This document shows, one piece after another, positions 1 through 6,592 of a stretch of 38,922 nt of DNA (the stretch's first letter is position 1; each line of letters starts with the position of its first letter). The notes beneath the pieces are model-generated. The model had not been told where the DNA came from and made no database searches. It saw nothing but the letters and a program-made list of their open reading frames with translations. Where the stretch lies: the NCBI GenBank assembly GCA_017631955.1, contig JAGBSJ010000038.1, positions 1 to 38,922 on the forward strand. The letters are read 5' to 3'. Both the position numbers and the translations under genes were made by a program. The stretch is from Clostridia bacterium. Lineage in GTDB: Bacteria; Bacillota; Clostridia; Oscillospirales; Acutalibacteraceae.

Positions 1-1
1 A

Positions 2-865
2 ATTGAAACTGCAAAGGGTACAGATGCAGACTTGCTTCTTGCTACTGACCCTGACTGTGACCGCGTAGGTATTGCAGTGCGTAATGGTGATGATTATGTT
101 CTTATGACAGGTAATGAAGGTGGTGCAATGCTTTGCGAATATCTTCTTTCAACTCTTAAAGAACAGAATAGATTGCCAAAGAACCCAGTCGTAGTCAAAT
201 CTATCGTCACAACACCACTTATTGAAACGATTTGTAGCGCTTATGGTGCAGAAGTTGCCGATTTGCTTACTGGTTTTAAGTATATTGGTGAACTCATCAC
301 AAATCTTGAAAAAGAGGGTAAAGAAGATAACTTTGTTGTAGGTATGGAAGAATCTTATGGTTATCTTCGTGGAATCCATGCTCGTGACAAAGATGCAGTT
401 GTTGCTTCTCTTATGATTTGTGAAATGGCAGCTGTTTACAAACTCCGTGGTATCTCTCTTAAAGAATTTATGGATAGTATTTACGAAAAATATGGTATGT
501 ATCTTAATACTGTTCTTAATTTTGCCTTTGAAGGTGCAAGTGGAATGCAGAAAATGGCAGATATTATGAACTCACTTCGTGAAAACGCACCAATATCTTT
601 TGCAGGCAAAAAAGTTGTTAAAGTAGCCGATTATAAAGAAAGCATTGTGAAAGATGCAGTAACAGGGGAGAGTGCTACAATAAATCTTCCTAAATCAAAT
701 GTGCTTTCATATTCGCTTCATGATAATAGTAAAGTTATTGTTCGTCCATCAGGTACAGAACCAAAAATTAAAGTGTATATTACCGCTTGTGCAGACAATC
801 GCGGTGAAGCAGAAACACTTACAAATTTAATTGCGGATGATGCGAAAGGGCTTTTAGGAGTATAA
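2..865 (+). CDS. Phosphoglucomutase/phosphomannomutase family protein, C-terminal part (5' end outside window)
   Basis: This enzyme family moves phosphate between C1 and C6 of a hexose (or hexosamine) phosphate, feeding glycogen, wall or capsule precursors in the cytoplasm. The reading frame is already open at base 2, so the N-terminus with the catalytic phosphoserine loop lies upstream. Visible family motifs, in order, are the metal-binding loop TDPDCDRVG (about bases 47-70), the sugar-binding loop GMEESYGY and the phosphate-binding loop RPSGTEPKIKVYI near the C-terminus. The arrangement fits the long bacterial phosphoglucomutase (PgcA-like) group, but substrate specificity cannot be decided from this half. 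A tiny membrane ORF begins 1 bp after its stop codon. The family assignment is firm; the precise enzyme is inferred. Confidence 0.92.
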   Translation: METAKGTDADLLLATDPDCDRVGIAVRNGDDYVLMTGNEGGAMLCEYLLSTLKEQNRLPKNPVVVKSIVTTPLIETICSAYGAEVADLLTGFKYIGELITNLEKEGKEDNFVVGMEESYGYLRGIHARDKDAVVASLMICEMAAVYKLRGISLKEFMDSIYEKYGMYLNTVLNFAFEGASGMQKMADIMNSLRENAPISFAGKKVVKVADYKESIVKDAVTGESATINLPKSNVLSYSLHDNSKVIVRPSGTEPKIKVYITACADNRGEAETLTNLIADDAKGLLGV

Positions 866-866
866 A

Positions 867-962
867 ATGAACAGAAATAAGTTTGTAAAAGGAGTAGCGG
901 TTTTTCTTGCAGTAGTTATGCTTTTAAGTACCGCATCTGTATTACTTCAGATTTTAATGTAA
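867..962 (+). CDS. Putative 31-aa single-pass membrane microprotein
   Basis: The ORF starts 1 bp after the phosphohexomutase stop, with the ribosome binding site TAGGAG inside the end of that gene. It encodes a basic N-terminus (MNRNKFVKG) followed by one hydrophobic helix of about 20 residues, and ends just before a strong terminator, so it is the last cistron of the transcript. I do not recognise a family. Translation is plausible from the RBS, the spacing and the typical inside-positive membrane topology, but at 31 codons the ORF could still be chance. Confidence 0.45.
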   Translation: MNRNKFVKGVAVFLAVVMLLSTASVLLQILM

Positions 963-968
963 AGAATT

Positions 969-997
969 AGCCACAGATTATAATCTGTGGCTTTTTT
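969..997 (+). terminator. Rho-independent terminator after the phosphohexomutase/microprotein unit
   Basis: This is a perfect inverted repeat with 12-base arms (AGCCACAGATTA and TAATCTGTGGCT) followed directly by a run of T. It ends the upstream unit and separates it from the sigma-factor promoter. Confidence 0.9.
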
Positions 998-1042
998 ATG
1001 TACAATTCGACGTTATTTGTGAAAATTATACATATTTTTCTG

Positions 1043-1070
1043 TTGACTTTTATTTTTTTTGTGCTATAAT
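1043..1070 (+). promoter_or_regulatory. Sigma-A type promoter of the SigH-like gene
   Basis: A -35 box TTGACT (1043-1048) and a -10 box TATAAT (1065-1070) are separated by 16 bp. A TG dinucleotide one base before the -10 makes it an extended -10 promoter. It lies about 50 bp before the proposed GTG start. Confidence 0.75.
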
Positions 1071-1120
1071 TTACCTAATATAATTAAGTATGTGTATTCT
1101 TGTGCTTTGAGGTGTTTATC

Positions 1121-1693
1121 GTGGCTTTAACAAATAATTCAGTCAGTGATAATACATTAGTTTCACAAGCAAAATCGGGTGATACTGAATCACTCACACT
1201 CTTAATTGAACGCTATTCTGAAATAATCAGACAAAAAGCATTTTCTTTTAATAATCTTAATGGTATTGAAAATGAAGATTTATTTCAAGAGGGTATGATT
1301 GGTTTTGTTTCTGCAGTTTATTCTTTTGATGAATCAAAAAATGTTCAGTTTTCTACATTTGCTTCTACTTTAGCGGTTAGAAAAATGATTTCTGCAGTGA
1401 GAAAATCAAATAATAAATCCAACTTACCAATGAAATATTTTATTTCTCTTGAGGATGAAAATGACTTGTTACCAAGTTTTCCAAGTCCTGAAGAAACCCT
1501 TATTTATAACGAAGAAATTGATTCAATTAATAATTTTATTGAAAATAACTTGTCAAAGTCAGAAAAGAAAGTGTTCAAATTGCATCTTTTAGGGCTTGCG
1601 TATTCTGAAATTGCAGAAATTCTTGAGTGCAACGAAAAATTTGTTGATAACGCTCTTCAAAGAATTCGCAGAAAGTTACGTAAACTCAGATGA
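1121..1693 (+). CDS. RNA polymerase sigma factor, SigH (Spo0H)-like
   Basis: A sigma-70 family protein of 190 residues that directs RNA polymerase to alternative promoters. Region 2 spans about residues 20-100, with the core-binding stretch EDLFQEGMIG at 52-61. Region 4, a helix-turn-helix, lies at about 150-190 and ends in NALQRIRRKLRK. The overall pattern resembles SigH of Bacillus, the sigma factor that starts sporulation and competence, but it is somewhat short (SigH is about 218 aa). I chose GTG 1121 because GAGGTG (1109-1114) sits 6 bp upstream; TTG 1100 is possible but lacks an RBS. The usual SigH neighbours (rlmB, rpmG, secE) are absent here, so orthology is inferred from sequence alone. 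It could be another stationary-phase sigma factor of the same subgroup. Confidence 0.75.
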   Translation: MALTNNSVSDNTLVSQAKSGDTESLTLLIERYSEIIRQKAFSFNNLNGIENEDLFQEGMIGFVSAVYSFDESKNVQFSTFASTLAVRKMISAVRKSNNKSNLPMKYFISLEDENDLLPSFPSPEETLIYNEEIDSINNFIENNLSKSEKKVFKLHLLGLAYSEIAEILECNEKFVDNALQRIRRKLRKLR

Positions 1694-1785
1694 TATAAAT
1701 TCGCCCTTACTCAAAGAGGAGCATTGTTTCAATGATTGCGGTGCAATTCCGCATAGGGTAATATTTTTTAAGCGAGGTACTAAAA

Positions 1786-2061
1786 ATGTACGAAGACAAA
1801 ACACTCACCTGTAAAACATGTGGCAACGAGTTCGTGTTTACTGCAGGCGAACAGGAATTCTATGCAGAGAAAGGACTTGTAAACGAGCCAAAGGTGTGTA
1901 AAGAGTGCCGTATTGCCCGTAAAAATGCTAGTCGTGGCGAAAGAGTTTATCATACAGCAGTGTGTGCTTCTTGCGGCGGCGAAGCAAAAATTCCTTTTGA
2001 GCCAAAGGATGACAGACCTGTTTATTGTAGCGATTGCTTTGCAAAAATGAAAGCAGAATAA
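1786..2061 (+). CDS. Small zinc-ribbon protein with four CxxC pairs
   Basis: This 91-residue cytoplasmic protein contains CxxC pairs at C9/C12, C38/C41, C60/C63 and C81/C84, enough to bind two zinc ions. The first half matches the probable zinc-ribbon family (zf-trcl type), with GEQEFYAEKGL and KVCKECR. The second half is a CxxC-x17-CxxC module. No reaction is known for either; nucleic-acid or protein binding is a guess. It is preceded by AGCGAGGT as RBS and followed by a terminator. The 92-bp gap after the sigma factor holds a tiny ORF and a weak hairpin but no clear promoter, so the two genes may be cotranscribed. Confidence 0.85.
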   Translation: MYEDKTLTCKTCGNEFVFTAGEQEFYAEKGLVNEPKVCKECRIARKNASRGERVYHTAVCASCGGEAKIPFEPKDDRPVYCSDCFAKMKAE

Positions 2062-2079
2062 TCAAAAAACAACAAAATT

Positions 2080-2109
2080 AAGCACGAGGCAATTGCTTCG
2101 TGCTTTTTT
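2080..2109 (+). terminator. Rho-independent terminator after the zinc-ribbon gene
   Basis: The stem AGCACGAGGC/GCTTCGTGCT has 10 pairs (one G-U), an AATT loop and a TTTTTT tail. It closes the sigma factor/zinc-ribbon unit. Confidence 0.9.
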
Positions 2110-2187
2110 GTATATATTTATGTTTTCTCGGCAAAATATTTATGTGTAATTTGCGATTTAATCAGTGATTACAAGGGAGGAATAAAT

Positions 2188-2541
2188 ATGATTTTTTTGA
2201 AAGCTTTTGTAGTGGGTGGGTTAATTTGTGTAGTTGGTCAGTTACTTATCGACTGGACCAAGCTTACGCCTGCAAGAATTCTTGTGTCGTTTGTAGTTCT
2301 CGGTGTAATCCTTGGTGGACTTGGGTTGTATCAGCCACTAGTAGAATGGGCGGGAGCAGGTGCTACTGTACCGCTTACAGGATTTGGAAATACATTAGTA
2401 CAAGGTACAAAAGAAGCACTTCGTGAAGATGGTGCGTTAGGAATTATTAAAGGGCCTTTATCATCGGCATCTGTCGGTATAACAGTTGCAATGGTCAGTG
2501 GTCTTTTGGTATCATTCGTATCAAAACCAAAATCAAAGTAA
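2188..2541 (+). CDS. spoVAE: Stage V sporulation protein AE
   Basis: A small integral membrane protein (117 aa) of the SpoVA complex, which moves calcium dipicolinate into the forespore and out again at germination. It shows the family signature: N-terminal FVVGGLICVVGQLLID, the central LGGLGLYQPLVEWAGAGATVP, and VPLTGFGNTLVQG at about residues 80-92. It has several hydrophobic helices and no cytosolic domain. Length matches the family (about 116 aa). The RBS GGGAGG lies 7 bp before ATG 2188. In other spore formers spoVAE follows spoVAC and spoVAD; here it stands alone with its own upstream terminator, so its partners must be elsewhere. It is expected to be expressed in the forespore, but I could not identify a convincing sigma-G promoter. 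Confidence 0.93.
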   Translation: MIFLKAFVVGGLICVVGQLLIDWTKLTPARILVSFVVLGVILGGLGLYQPLVEWAGAGATVPLTGFGNTLVQGTKEALREDGALGIIKGPLSSASVGITVAMVSGLLVSFVSKPKSK

Positions 2542-2584
2542 GAACCTGATGTTTCACATCAGAACCTTGTTTCATAAAAAAATA

Positions 2585-2606
2585 AAGGACTGCATTTGCA
2601 GTCCTT
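2585..2606. terminator. Bidirectional terminator between spoVAE and the small minus-strand gene
   Basis: The perfect palindrome AAGGACTGCA-TT-TGCAGTCCTT has T-rich sequence in both reading directions, most strongly on the minus strand (CCTTTATTTTTTT). A smaller CTGATG/CATCAG hairpin lies just upstream at 2546-2562. It separates convergent genes. Confidence 0.85.
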
Positions 2607-2623
2607 AAATATTTTTATAAATC

Positions 2624-2803
2624 TTACGCAACAGTTTCTGAAACGAATGAGTCATCACAGCATGAGCATGAAACATAGTTTTCAGCATCATTACCAATTA
2701 CAACTTTTTTACTGTCAACATATTTCTTGATAAGAACGTATGCAGCAACTGCTACAGCAGCAATACCAACGATAATAGCAATAACTTTCAAAGCTTTTTT
2801 CAT
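2624..2803 (-). CDS. Small single-pass membrane protein with a cysteine cluster
   Basis: A 59-residue protein with basic N-terminus MKKALK, one transmembrane helix (about residues 6-25), a KKYVDSKK linker and a polar tail containing CSCC (C46, C48, C49). I do not recognise the family. The start at 2803 is favoured because GGAGG lies 7 bp upstream; a longer in-frame start at 2818 would overlap the RBS. A consensus promoter lies upstream and a shared terminator downstream, so it is a monocistronic gene and very likely real. The vicinal cysteines could bind metal or form disulphides, but nothing here shows which. Confidence 0.75.
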   Translation of the reverse strand: MKKALKVIAIIVGIAAVAVAAYVLIKKYVDSKKVVIGNDAENYVSCSCCDDSFVSETVA

Positions 2804-2836
2804 AATAGTATCCTCCAAGATTTTTTACTGTAATTT

Positions 2837-2865
2837 ATTATATATAAAAACTAATAAAAAGTCAA
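2837..2865 (-). promoter_or_regulatory. Sigma-A promoter of the 59-aa membrane protein gene
   Basis: Read on the minus strand, TTGACT and TATAAT are separated by 17 bp. The -10 box is about 34 bp before the proposed start codon. Confidence 0.8.
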
Positions 2866-2872
2866 TGCAATT

Positions 2873-2913
2873 TTTCACAAAAAGAAAAATGCCGAAGACT
2901 TTCGTCAACGGCA
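2873..2913 (-). terminator. Rho-independent terminator of rpsT
   Basis: On the minus strand, TGCCG-TTGACGAAAGTCTT-CGGCA forms a stem with an inner GAC/GTC pairing, followed by TTTTTCTTTTT. It lies 33 bp past the rpsT stop. Confidence 0.85.
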
Positions 2914-2945
2914 AAGAACTGCGTAATTAAATTAACTAAAACCGA

Positions 2946-3203
2946 TTAAGCTTTGTTAAGCTTTGTAACGAGAGCAGACTTTTTACGAGCTGCGTTATTC
3001 TTATGAAGAAGACCTTTAGCAGCTGCCTGGTCAATTTTCTTAACAGCAACTTTTACAAGTTCGTCTTTGTCAGCAGCGTTAGTTTCAATAGCAAAGTTTG
3101 CTTTTTTGATAGCTGTTTTAAGAGCTGAATTTGTTGACTTGTTACGCTGTGCCTTTGTCTTGTTAACGAGAACACGTTTCTTAGCTGATTTGATGTTTGG
3201 CAT
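2946..3203 (-). CDS. rpsT: 30S ribosomal protein S20
   Basis: S20 binds 16S rRNA early in assembly of the small ribosomal subunit. The 85-residue, very basic protein has the family start MPNIKSAKKRV and the C-terminal KGLLHKNNAARKKSAL signature. Length is normal (83-90 aa). GGAGG precedes ATG 3203. It is monocistronic with its own promoter and terminator, divergent from gpr, which resembles the isolated rpsT arrangement common in Firmicutes. Confidence 0.98.
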   Translation of the reverse strand: MPNIKSAKKRVLVNKTKAQRNKSTNSALKTAIKKANFAIETNAADKDELVKVAVKKIDQAAAKGLLHKNNAARKKSALVTKLNKA

Positions 3204-3238
3204 ATTCGTTACACCTCCTTACGTATTTACAGATACAT

Positions 3239-3267
3239 ATACTACCACGAAATAAAACAAAAATCAA
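3239..3267 (-). promoter_or_regulatory. Promoter of rpsT
   Basis: Minus-strand boxes TTGATT and TAGTAT are separated by 17 bp, with a TG one base before the -10 (extended -10). The -10 lies about 35 bp upstream of the rpsT start. Confidence 0.7.
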
Positions 3268-3339
3268 GTTATTTTTTTCAAAAATGACTATTATTTTTTC
3301 ATTGGTGCAATAATATTTAAGAAAACTTGAGGTGATATT

Positions 3340-4206
3340 ATGAATTGCAGAACAGATATAGCTCTTGAACGCCAAGAAATGCTTGAAGAAAGCGAACAAA
3401 AGGGAATTAAAGTTAAGCGTTGGGAAAAGGAAAAAGCGAAAGTAATAGAAATTGAAGTGCTTAATGATTTTGGTGCGAAAAATATTAATAAGCCCATAGG
3501 TAAATACATTACAGTAGAAGTACCAGAATTTTCTCACGAGAGTGAGTTGCTTGACGGCAGATTAACTGCGCTTACTGAGTCAATTAAAAATCTTATTCCT
3601 TGTAATGCAGAAAAAATGCTTGTAGTGGGGTTAGGTAACGAAAACATAACTCCAGATGCATTAGGCCCTTTGTGTGCAAGACAAATATTTTCGACGCGCC
3701 ATATTAAAGGCGAAATTATTAAAGATTTGGGCATAAAAAATATGAAATCTGTGGCAGCTGTTTCAACAGGAGTTTTAGGGCAGACAGGTATTGAATCTGC
3801 CGAATATATTAAAGGAATAGTTGATTTAATAAATCCTGATGCGGTTATAGTTGTCGATGCTTTGGCCTCTCGTCGATTAGCTCGGCTTGGTAAAACTGTA
3901 CAATTAACAGATACAGGGATTACCCCTGGGTCAGGTGTGGGTAATTACAGAAAATCCATTGATGAATCAACATTAGGAATCCCCGTGATTTCAATGGGTG
4001 TGCCAACAGTTGTTGATGGTAATACAATAGTTAATGATTTGATAGGAAATGAGAATAATAATCACAATATTGATGCCGATAATATGATGGTTACTCCCCG
4101 TGAAATTGATACAATCATAACCCGCGCCGCCCGACTTTTATCGTTGAGTATTAACTGCGCTTTACAACCTGATATGAAACCCGATATGTTTCTCGCATTA
4201 TCATAA
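3340..4206 (+). CDS. gpr: Germination protease GPR (SASP-degrading endopeptidase)
   Basis: GPR cleaves alpha/beta-type small acid-soluble spore proteins when a spore germinates; its likely substrate is encoded at 12373. It shows RTDIALE at the N-terminus, VVGLGNENITPDALGP (about residues 87-102), STGVLGQTGIE, DTGITPGSGVGNYRK and GVPTVVDGNTI, all diagnostic. At 288 aa it is shorter than Bacillus GPR (about 370). The missing part is mainly a segment between VVDGNTI and NMMVTPREID, and the inhibitory propeptide is cut to about four residues before TDIALE. Both features occur in clostridial homologues as I recall them. ATG 3340 has GAGGTGAT upstream. It is followed by spoIIP, the same neighbour order as in Bacillus. 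Confidence 0.95.
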   Translation: MNCRTDIALERQEMLEESEQKGIKVKRWEKEKAKVIEIEVLNDFGAKNINKPIGKYITVEVPEFSHESELLDGRLTALTESIKNLIPCNAEKMLVVGLGNENITPDALGPLCARQIFSTRHIKGEIIKDLGIKNMKSVAAVSTGVLGQTGIESAEYIKGIVDLINPDAVIVVDALASRRLARLGKTVQLTDTGITPGSGVGNYRKSIDESTLGIPVISMGVPTVVDGNTIVNDLIGNENNNHNIDADNMMVTPREIDTIITRAARLLSLSINCALQPDMKPDMFLALS

Positions 4207-4258
4207 AATCAGTTAAATCCGCATATTTTTTATAAGAATATTGCGGAGGACTGATGAT

Positions 4259-5374
4259 TTGAATAAAAGGACAAACTTAAGTGAAAAACTCATTGGTTTT
4301 GTTATGAAATCAATAATTCCTATAACACTTGCATTAATGTTAATTACAGGTGGAAAAGAATCTGCTCAAAAACTTTTGAAAGCAAGTTTGTATATTATTA
4401 ATCCCGAAGAATTTTTTGAACTAACAACTAACGAAAAAACAGAAGAGATAGTATCAGACAATAAAGAAGAAAATATAGTGTCTGAAAATATTGATTCTCA
4501 GGTTGTGTCTTCAAATATTGAAAACATAATCCCTGAAGATATAAAAATTCTCAAAGAAAAAGCAGAGAAAGAATCTGCAAATTCATCTAATGACGGTGAA
4601 ATTATTTCTCTTGATTATAGCCAACAGAATGCAACATCAAAATTTAATGAAATATATATAAGAAATACAACGCTAAATCAAGATATCAATATAGAAGAAT
4701 ATCTTAATAAAAAAGTACAGATTTCAATTACTAAAGATAAACCCGCAGTGTTGATTTACCATACACATACAACTGAAACTTACGAAATACTTGAAAGAAA
4801 TTTTTACACAAATTCAAGAAGTACAAGAAGTATGAATTCACAAGAAAATATGGTTAGAATTGGCGAAGAAATCTGTAAAATTTTAGAAGAAAATGGTTAT
4901 AAAACAATTCACGATAAAACTATTTATGACGAAAAAGTTAGTGGAGCATATGACCGCTCTAGACAAAACATCAGTAAAATTCTTAAAGATAATCCGTCAA
5001 TACAAGTGGCCCTTGATGTGCACAGGGATTCTATTTATCAGAAAGATGGTTCGCGAATAAAAACTGTTACAGAAATTAATGGTAGAAATGCGGCGCAAAT
5101 TATGATAATAAGCGGTTGTGAAGATGGCAATGTAACGGATTTCCCAAACTGGAAGAAAAATCTTACATTCGCGTTAAGATTGCAGGAGAAATTAGCGTAT
5201 GATAATAAAAATCTTATGAGACCGTTAATGTTTTGTAGCCGAAAATATAATATGGATTTAATTCCTTGTGCCTTGTCAATTGAAATTGGTACAGATGCAA
5301 ACACTATTACAGAAGCGGTTTATTCGGCGCAGTTGTTTGCAAATTCTTTGTCAAAATTTTTAGAGGAGTATTAA
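4259..5374 (+). CDS. spoIIP: Stage II sporulation protein P (peptidoglycan hydrolase for engulfment)
   Basis: SpoIIP is a membrane-anchored amidase/endopeptidase that, with SpoIID and SpoIIM, thins septal peptidoglycan so the mother cell can engulf the forespore. The 371-residue protein has one N-terminal membrane helix (about 15-32), a low-complexity Glu/Ser/Asn-rich linker (about 55-130) and the catalytic domain from about 160. That domain shows LIYHTHTTETY (H168, H170, E173), ALDVHRD (253-257) and SIEIG (E342), the conserved candidate zinc and catalytic residues. I chose TTG 4259 because GGAGGA (4245-4250) lies 8 bp upstream; the in-frame TTG 4241 overlaps that RBS. A 41-codon membrane ORF follows 1 bp later. 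Confidence 0.93.
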   Translation: MNKRTNLSEKLIGFVMKSIIPITLALMLITGGKESAQKLLKASLYIINPEEFFELTTNEKTEEIVSDNKEENIVSENIDSQVVSSNIENIIPEDIKILKEKAEKESANSSNDGEIISLDYSQQNATSKFNEIYIRNTTLNQDINIEEYLNKKVQISITKDKPAVLIYHTHTTETYEILERNFYTNSRSTRSMNSQENMVRIGEEICKILEENGYKTIHDKTIYDEKVSGAYDRSRQNISKILKDNPSIQVALDVHRDSIYQKDGSRIKTVTEINGRNAAQIMIISGCEDGNVTDFPNWKKNLTFALRLQEKLAYDNKNLMRPLMFCSRKYNMDLIPCALSIEIGTDANTITEAVYSAQLFANSLSKFLEEY

Positions 5375-5375
5375 A

Positions 5376-5501
5376 ATGACAGAATTATCAGTAATAATTA
5401 AAAGCTTTTTAGTTTCGGTAATAACAACAGTTTTAACAACTATAATTATCTGTGGAATTTTCATTGTACAAAGTAATACAGACAAAATGTTGTTCGGATG
5501 A
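5376..5501 (+). CDS. Putative 41-aa membrane microprotein downstream of spoIIP
   Basis: The ORF starts 1 bp after the spoIIP stop with AGAGGAG at 7 bp upstream, so it is probably translationally coupled. It encodes one long hydrophobic helix (about residues 10-31, rich in Val, Ile and Thr) and a short polar tail SNTDKMLFG. I recognise no family. Position suggests a role with SpoIIP or in the same sporulation stage, but that is inference. Confidence 0.5.
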   Translation: MTELSVIIKSFLVSVITTVLTTIIICGIFIVQSNTDKMLFG

Positions 5502-5508
5502 AAAACTA

Positions 5509-5537
5509 TTGCAATAAACTGGTTAGGGGTGTATAAT
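5509..5537 (+). promoter_or_regulatory. Promoter of yhaM
   Basis: TTGCAA (5509-5514) and TATAAT (5532-5537) are separated by 17 bp. Transcription would start near 5543, leaving a leader of about 50 nt. Confidence 0.7.
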
Positions 5538-5594
5538 TAAATCTATAATATACGAAAGGTTGTATCCGTATTTTTTATGCGGATTATAGATTTA
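5538..5594 (+). repeat. Perfect 12-bp inverted repeat spanning the yhaM leader
   Basis: The arms TAAATCTATAAT (5538-5549) and ATTATAGATTTA (5583-5594) are exact reverse complements. The left arm abuts the -10 box and the right arm ends on the A of the yhaM start codon. Between them is an inner hairpin CCGTAT/ATGCGG (5566-5571 with 5577-5582, one G-U pair). The only Shine-Dalgarno-like sequence, AAAGG at 5555-5559, lies in the unpaired part, 34 nt from the ATG. This looks like a leader that controls translation. Confidence 0.6.
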
Positions 5595-6559
5595 TGAATT
5601 TTACTGATATCGGAAATAACGGACTTGTAGAGGGATTTGCAGTTGTTAAACAATGCGAAATAAAGACTGCAAAAAACGGCAACTCATATCTTGATTTAGT
5701 GCTTTCAGATAAAGATGGCGAAATTTTTGCAAAACTTTGGGATTATAACGAATATTCTCACGGCAAATATGAAAATGATATGTTTGTTAAGGTGAGAGGT
5801 ACAATCTCAAAATACAACGGTAACGACCAGTTTAGAATTGATAAAATTCGCCCTGTAGTTGAAAGTGACGGAGTAAATGTTGCAGATTATGTTAAATCTG
5901 CAGATTTTTCAGGTGAAGATATGCTCGGCTATCTTGTGTCACTTGTAAACAATTTCAAAGATGAAGATTTAAAGAGAATTGTTACATATCTTCTTAATGA
6001 AAATAAAGAGAAAATTTTATATTTTCCTGCTGCATTCCGTCTTCACCACGCAATCCGTTGTGGTCTTTTAATGCATACAGCATCAATTGTTAAACTTTGC
6101 GAATCAATCTGCAAGGTGTATCCTTTTGTAAACCGTGAATTACTTATTTCAGGTGCGATTCTTCACGATATTGCAAAAACCGTCGAATTTGATGTTCGTG
6201 AAACAGGTATCGCGTCAGGTTATACGGTTGAGGGTAACCTTTTAGGTCATCTTGTAATGGGTGCTATGATGGTTAAAGAAGCAGGGCAGAAGTTGGGTGT
6301 TGATAGTGAAAAATCAATGCTTTTACAACATATGATTTTGTCACATCATGGCGAGCCGGATTTTGGTGCGGCAGTAAGACCGTTGTTTTTAGAAGCAGAA
6401 CTTCTTTCACAACTCGACTTAATGGATGCTCGCGTATATGAAATAATGGACGCAGTAAGTGGTGTTGAAAAAGGCGAGTTTACAAATAGATTATGGGCGC
6501 TTGAAGACAGAAAGTTTTATAAATACAATGATGCAACGCTTAAAGTTGACATTTTGTAA
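5594..6559 (+). CDS. yhaM: 3'-5' exoribonuclease of the YhaM family
   Basis: YhaM trims RNA from the 3' end in Gram-positive bacteria and polishes decay intermediates. The 321-residue protein (YhaM of B. subtilis has 314) carries an N-terminal OB-fold nucleic-acid-binding domain (about residues 8-90) and a C-terminal HD phosphohydrolase domain with HH151-152, H161, HD191-192, H246 and HH251-252 as metal ligands. ATG 5594 is the only plausible start in this frame but has no normally spaced RBS. Instead it sits at the end of an inverted repeat that covers the leader, so translational control is likely. The neighbours, spoIIP upstream and DUF2804 downstream, do not suggest a specific pathway. 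Confidence 0.92.
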   Translation: MNFTDIGNNGLVEGFAVVKQCEIKTAKNGNSYLDLVLSDKDGEIFAKLWDYNEYSHGKYENDMFVKVRGTISKYNGNDQFRIDKIRPVVESDGVNVADYVKSADFSGEDMLGYLVSLVNNFKDEDLKRIVTYLLNENKEKILYFPAAFRLHHAIRCGLLMHTASIVKLCESICKVYPFVNRELLISGAILHDIAKTVEFDVRETGIASGYTVEGNLLGHLVMGAMMVKEAGQKLGVDSEKSMLLQHMILSHHGEPDFGAAVRPLFLEAELLSQLDLMDARVYEIMDAVSGVEKGEFTNRLWALEDRKFYKYNDATLKVDIL

Positions 6560-6592
6560 TAAATAGGGAAATTAAAAAAGGGGATTAAAGTT

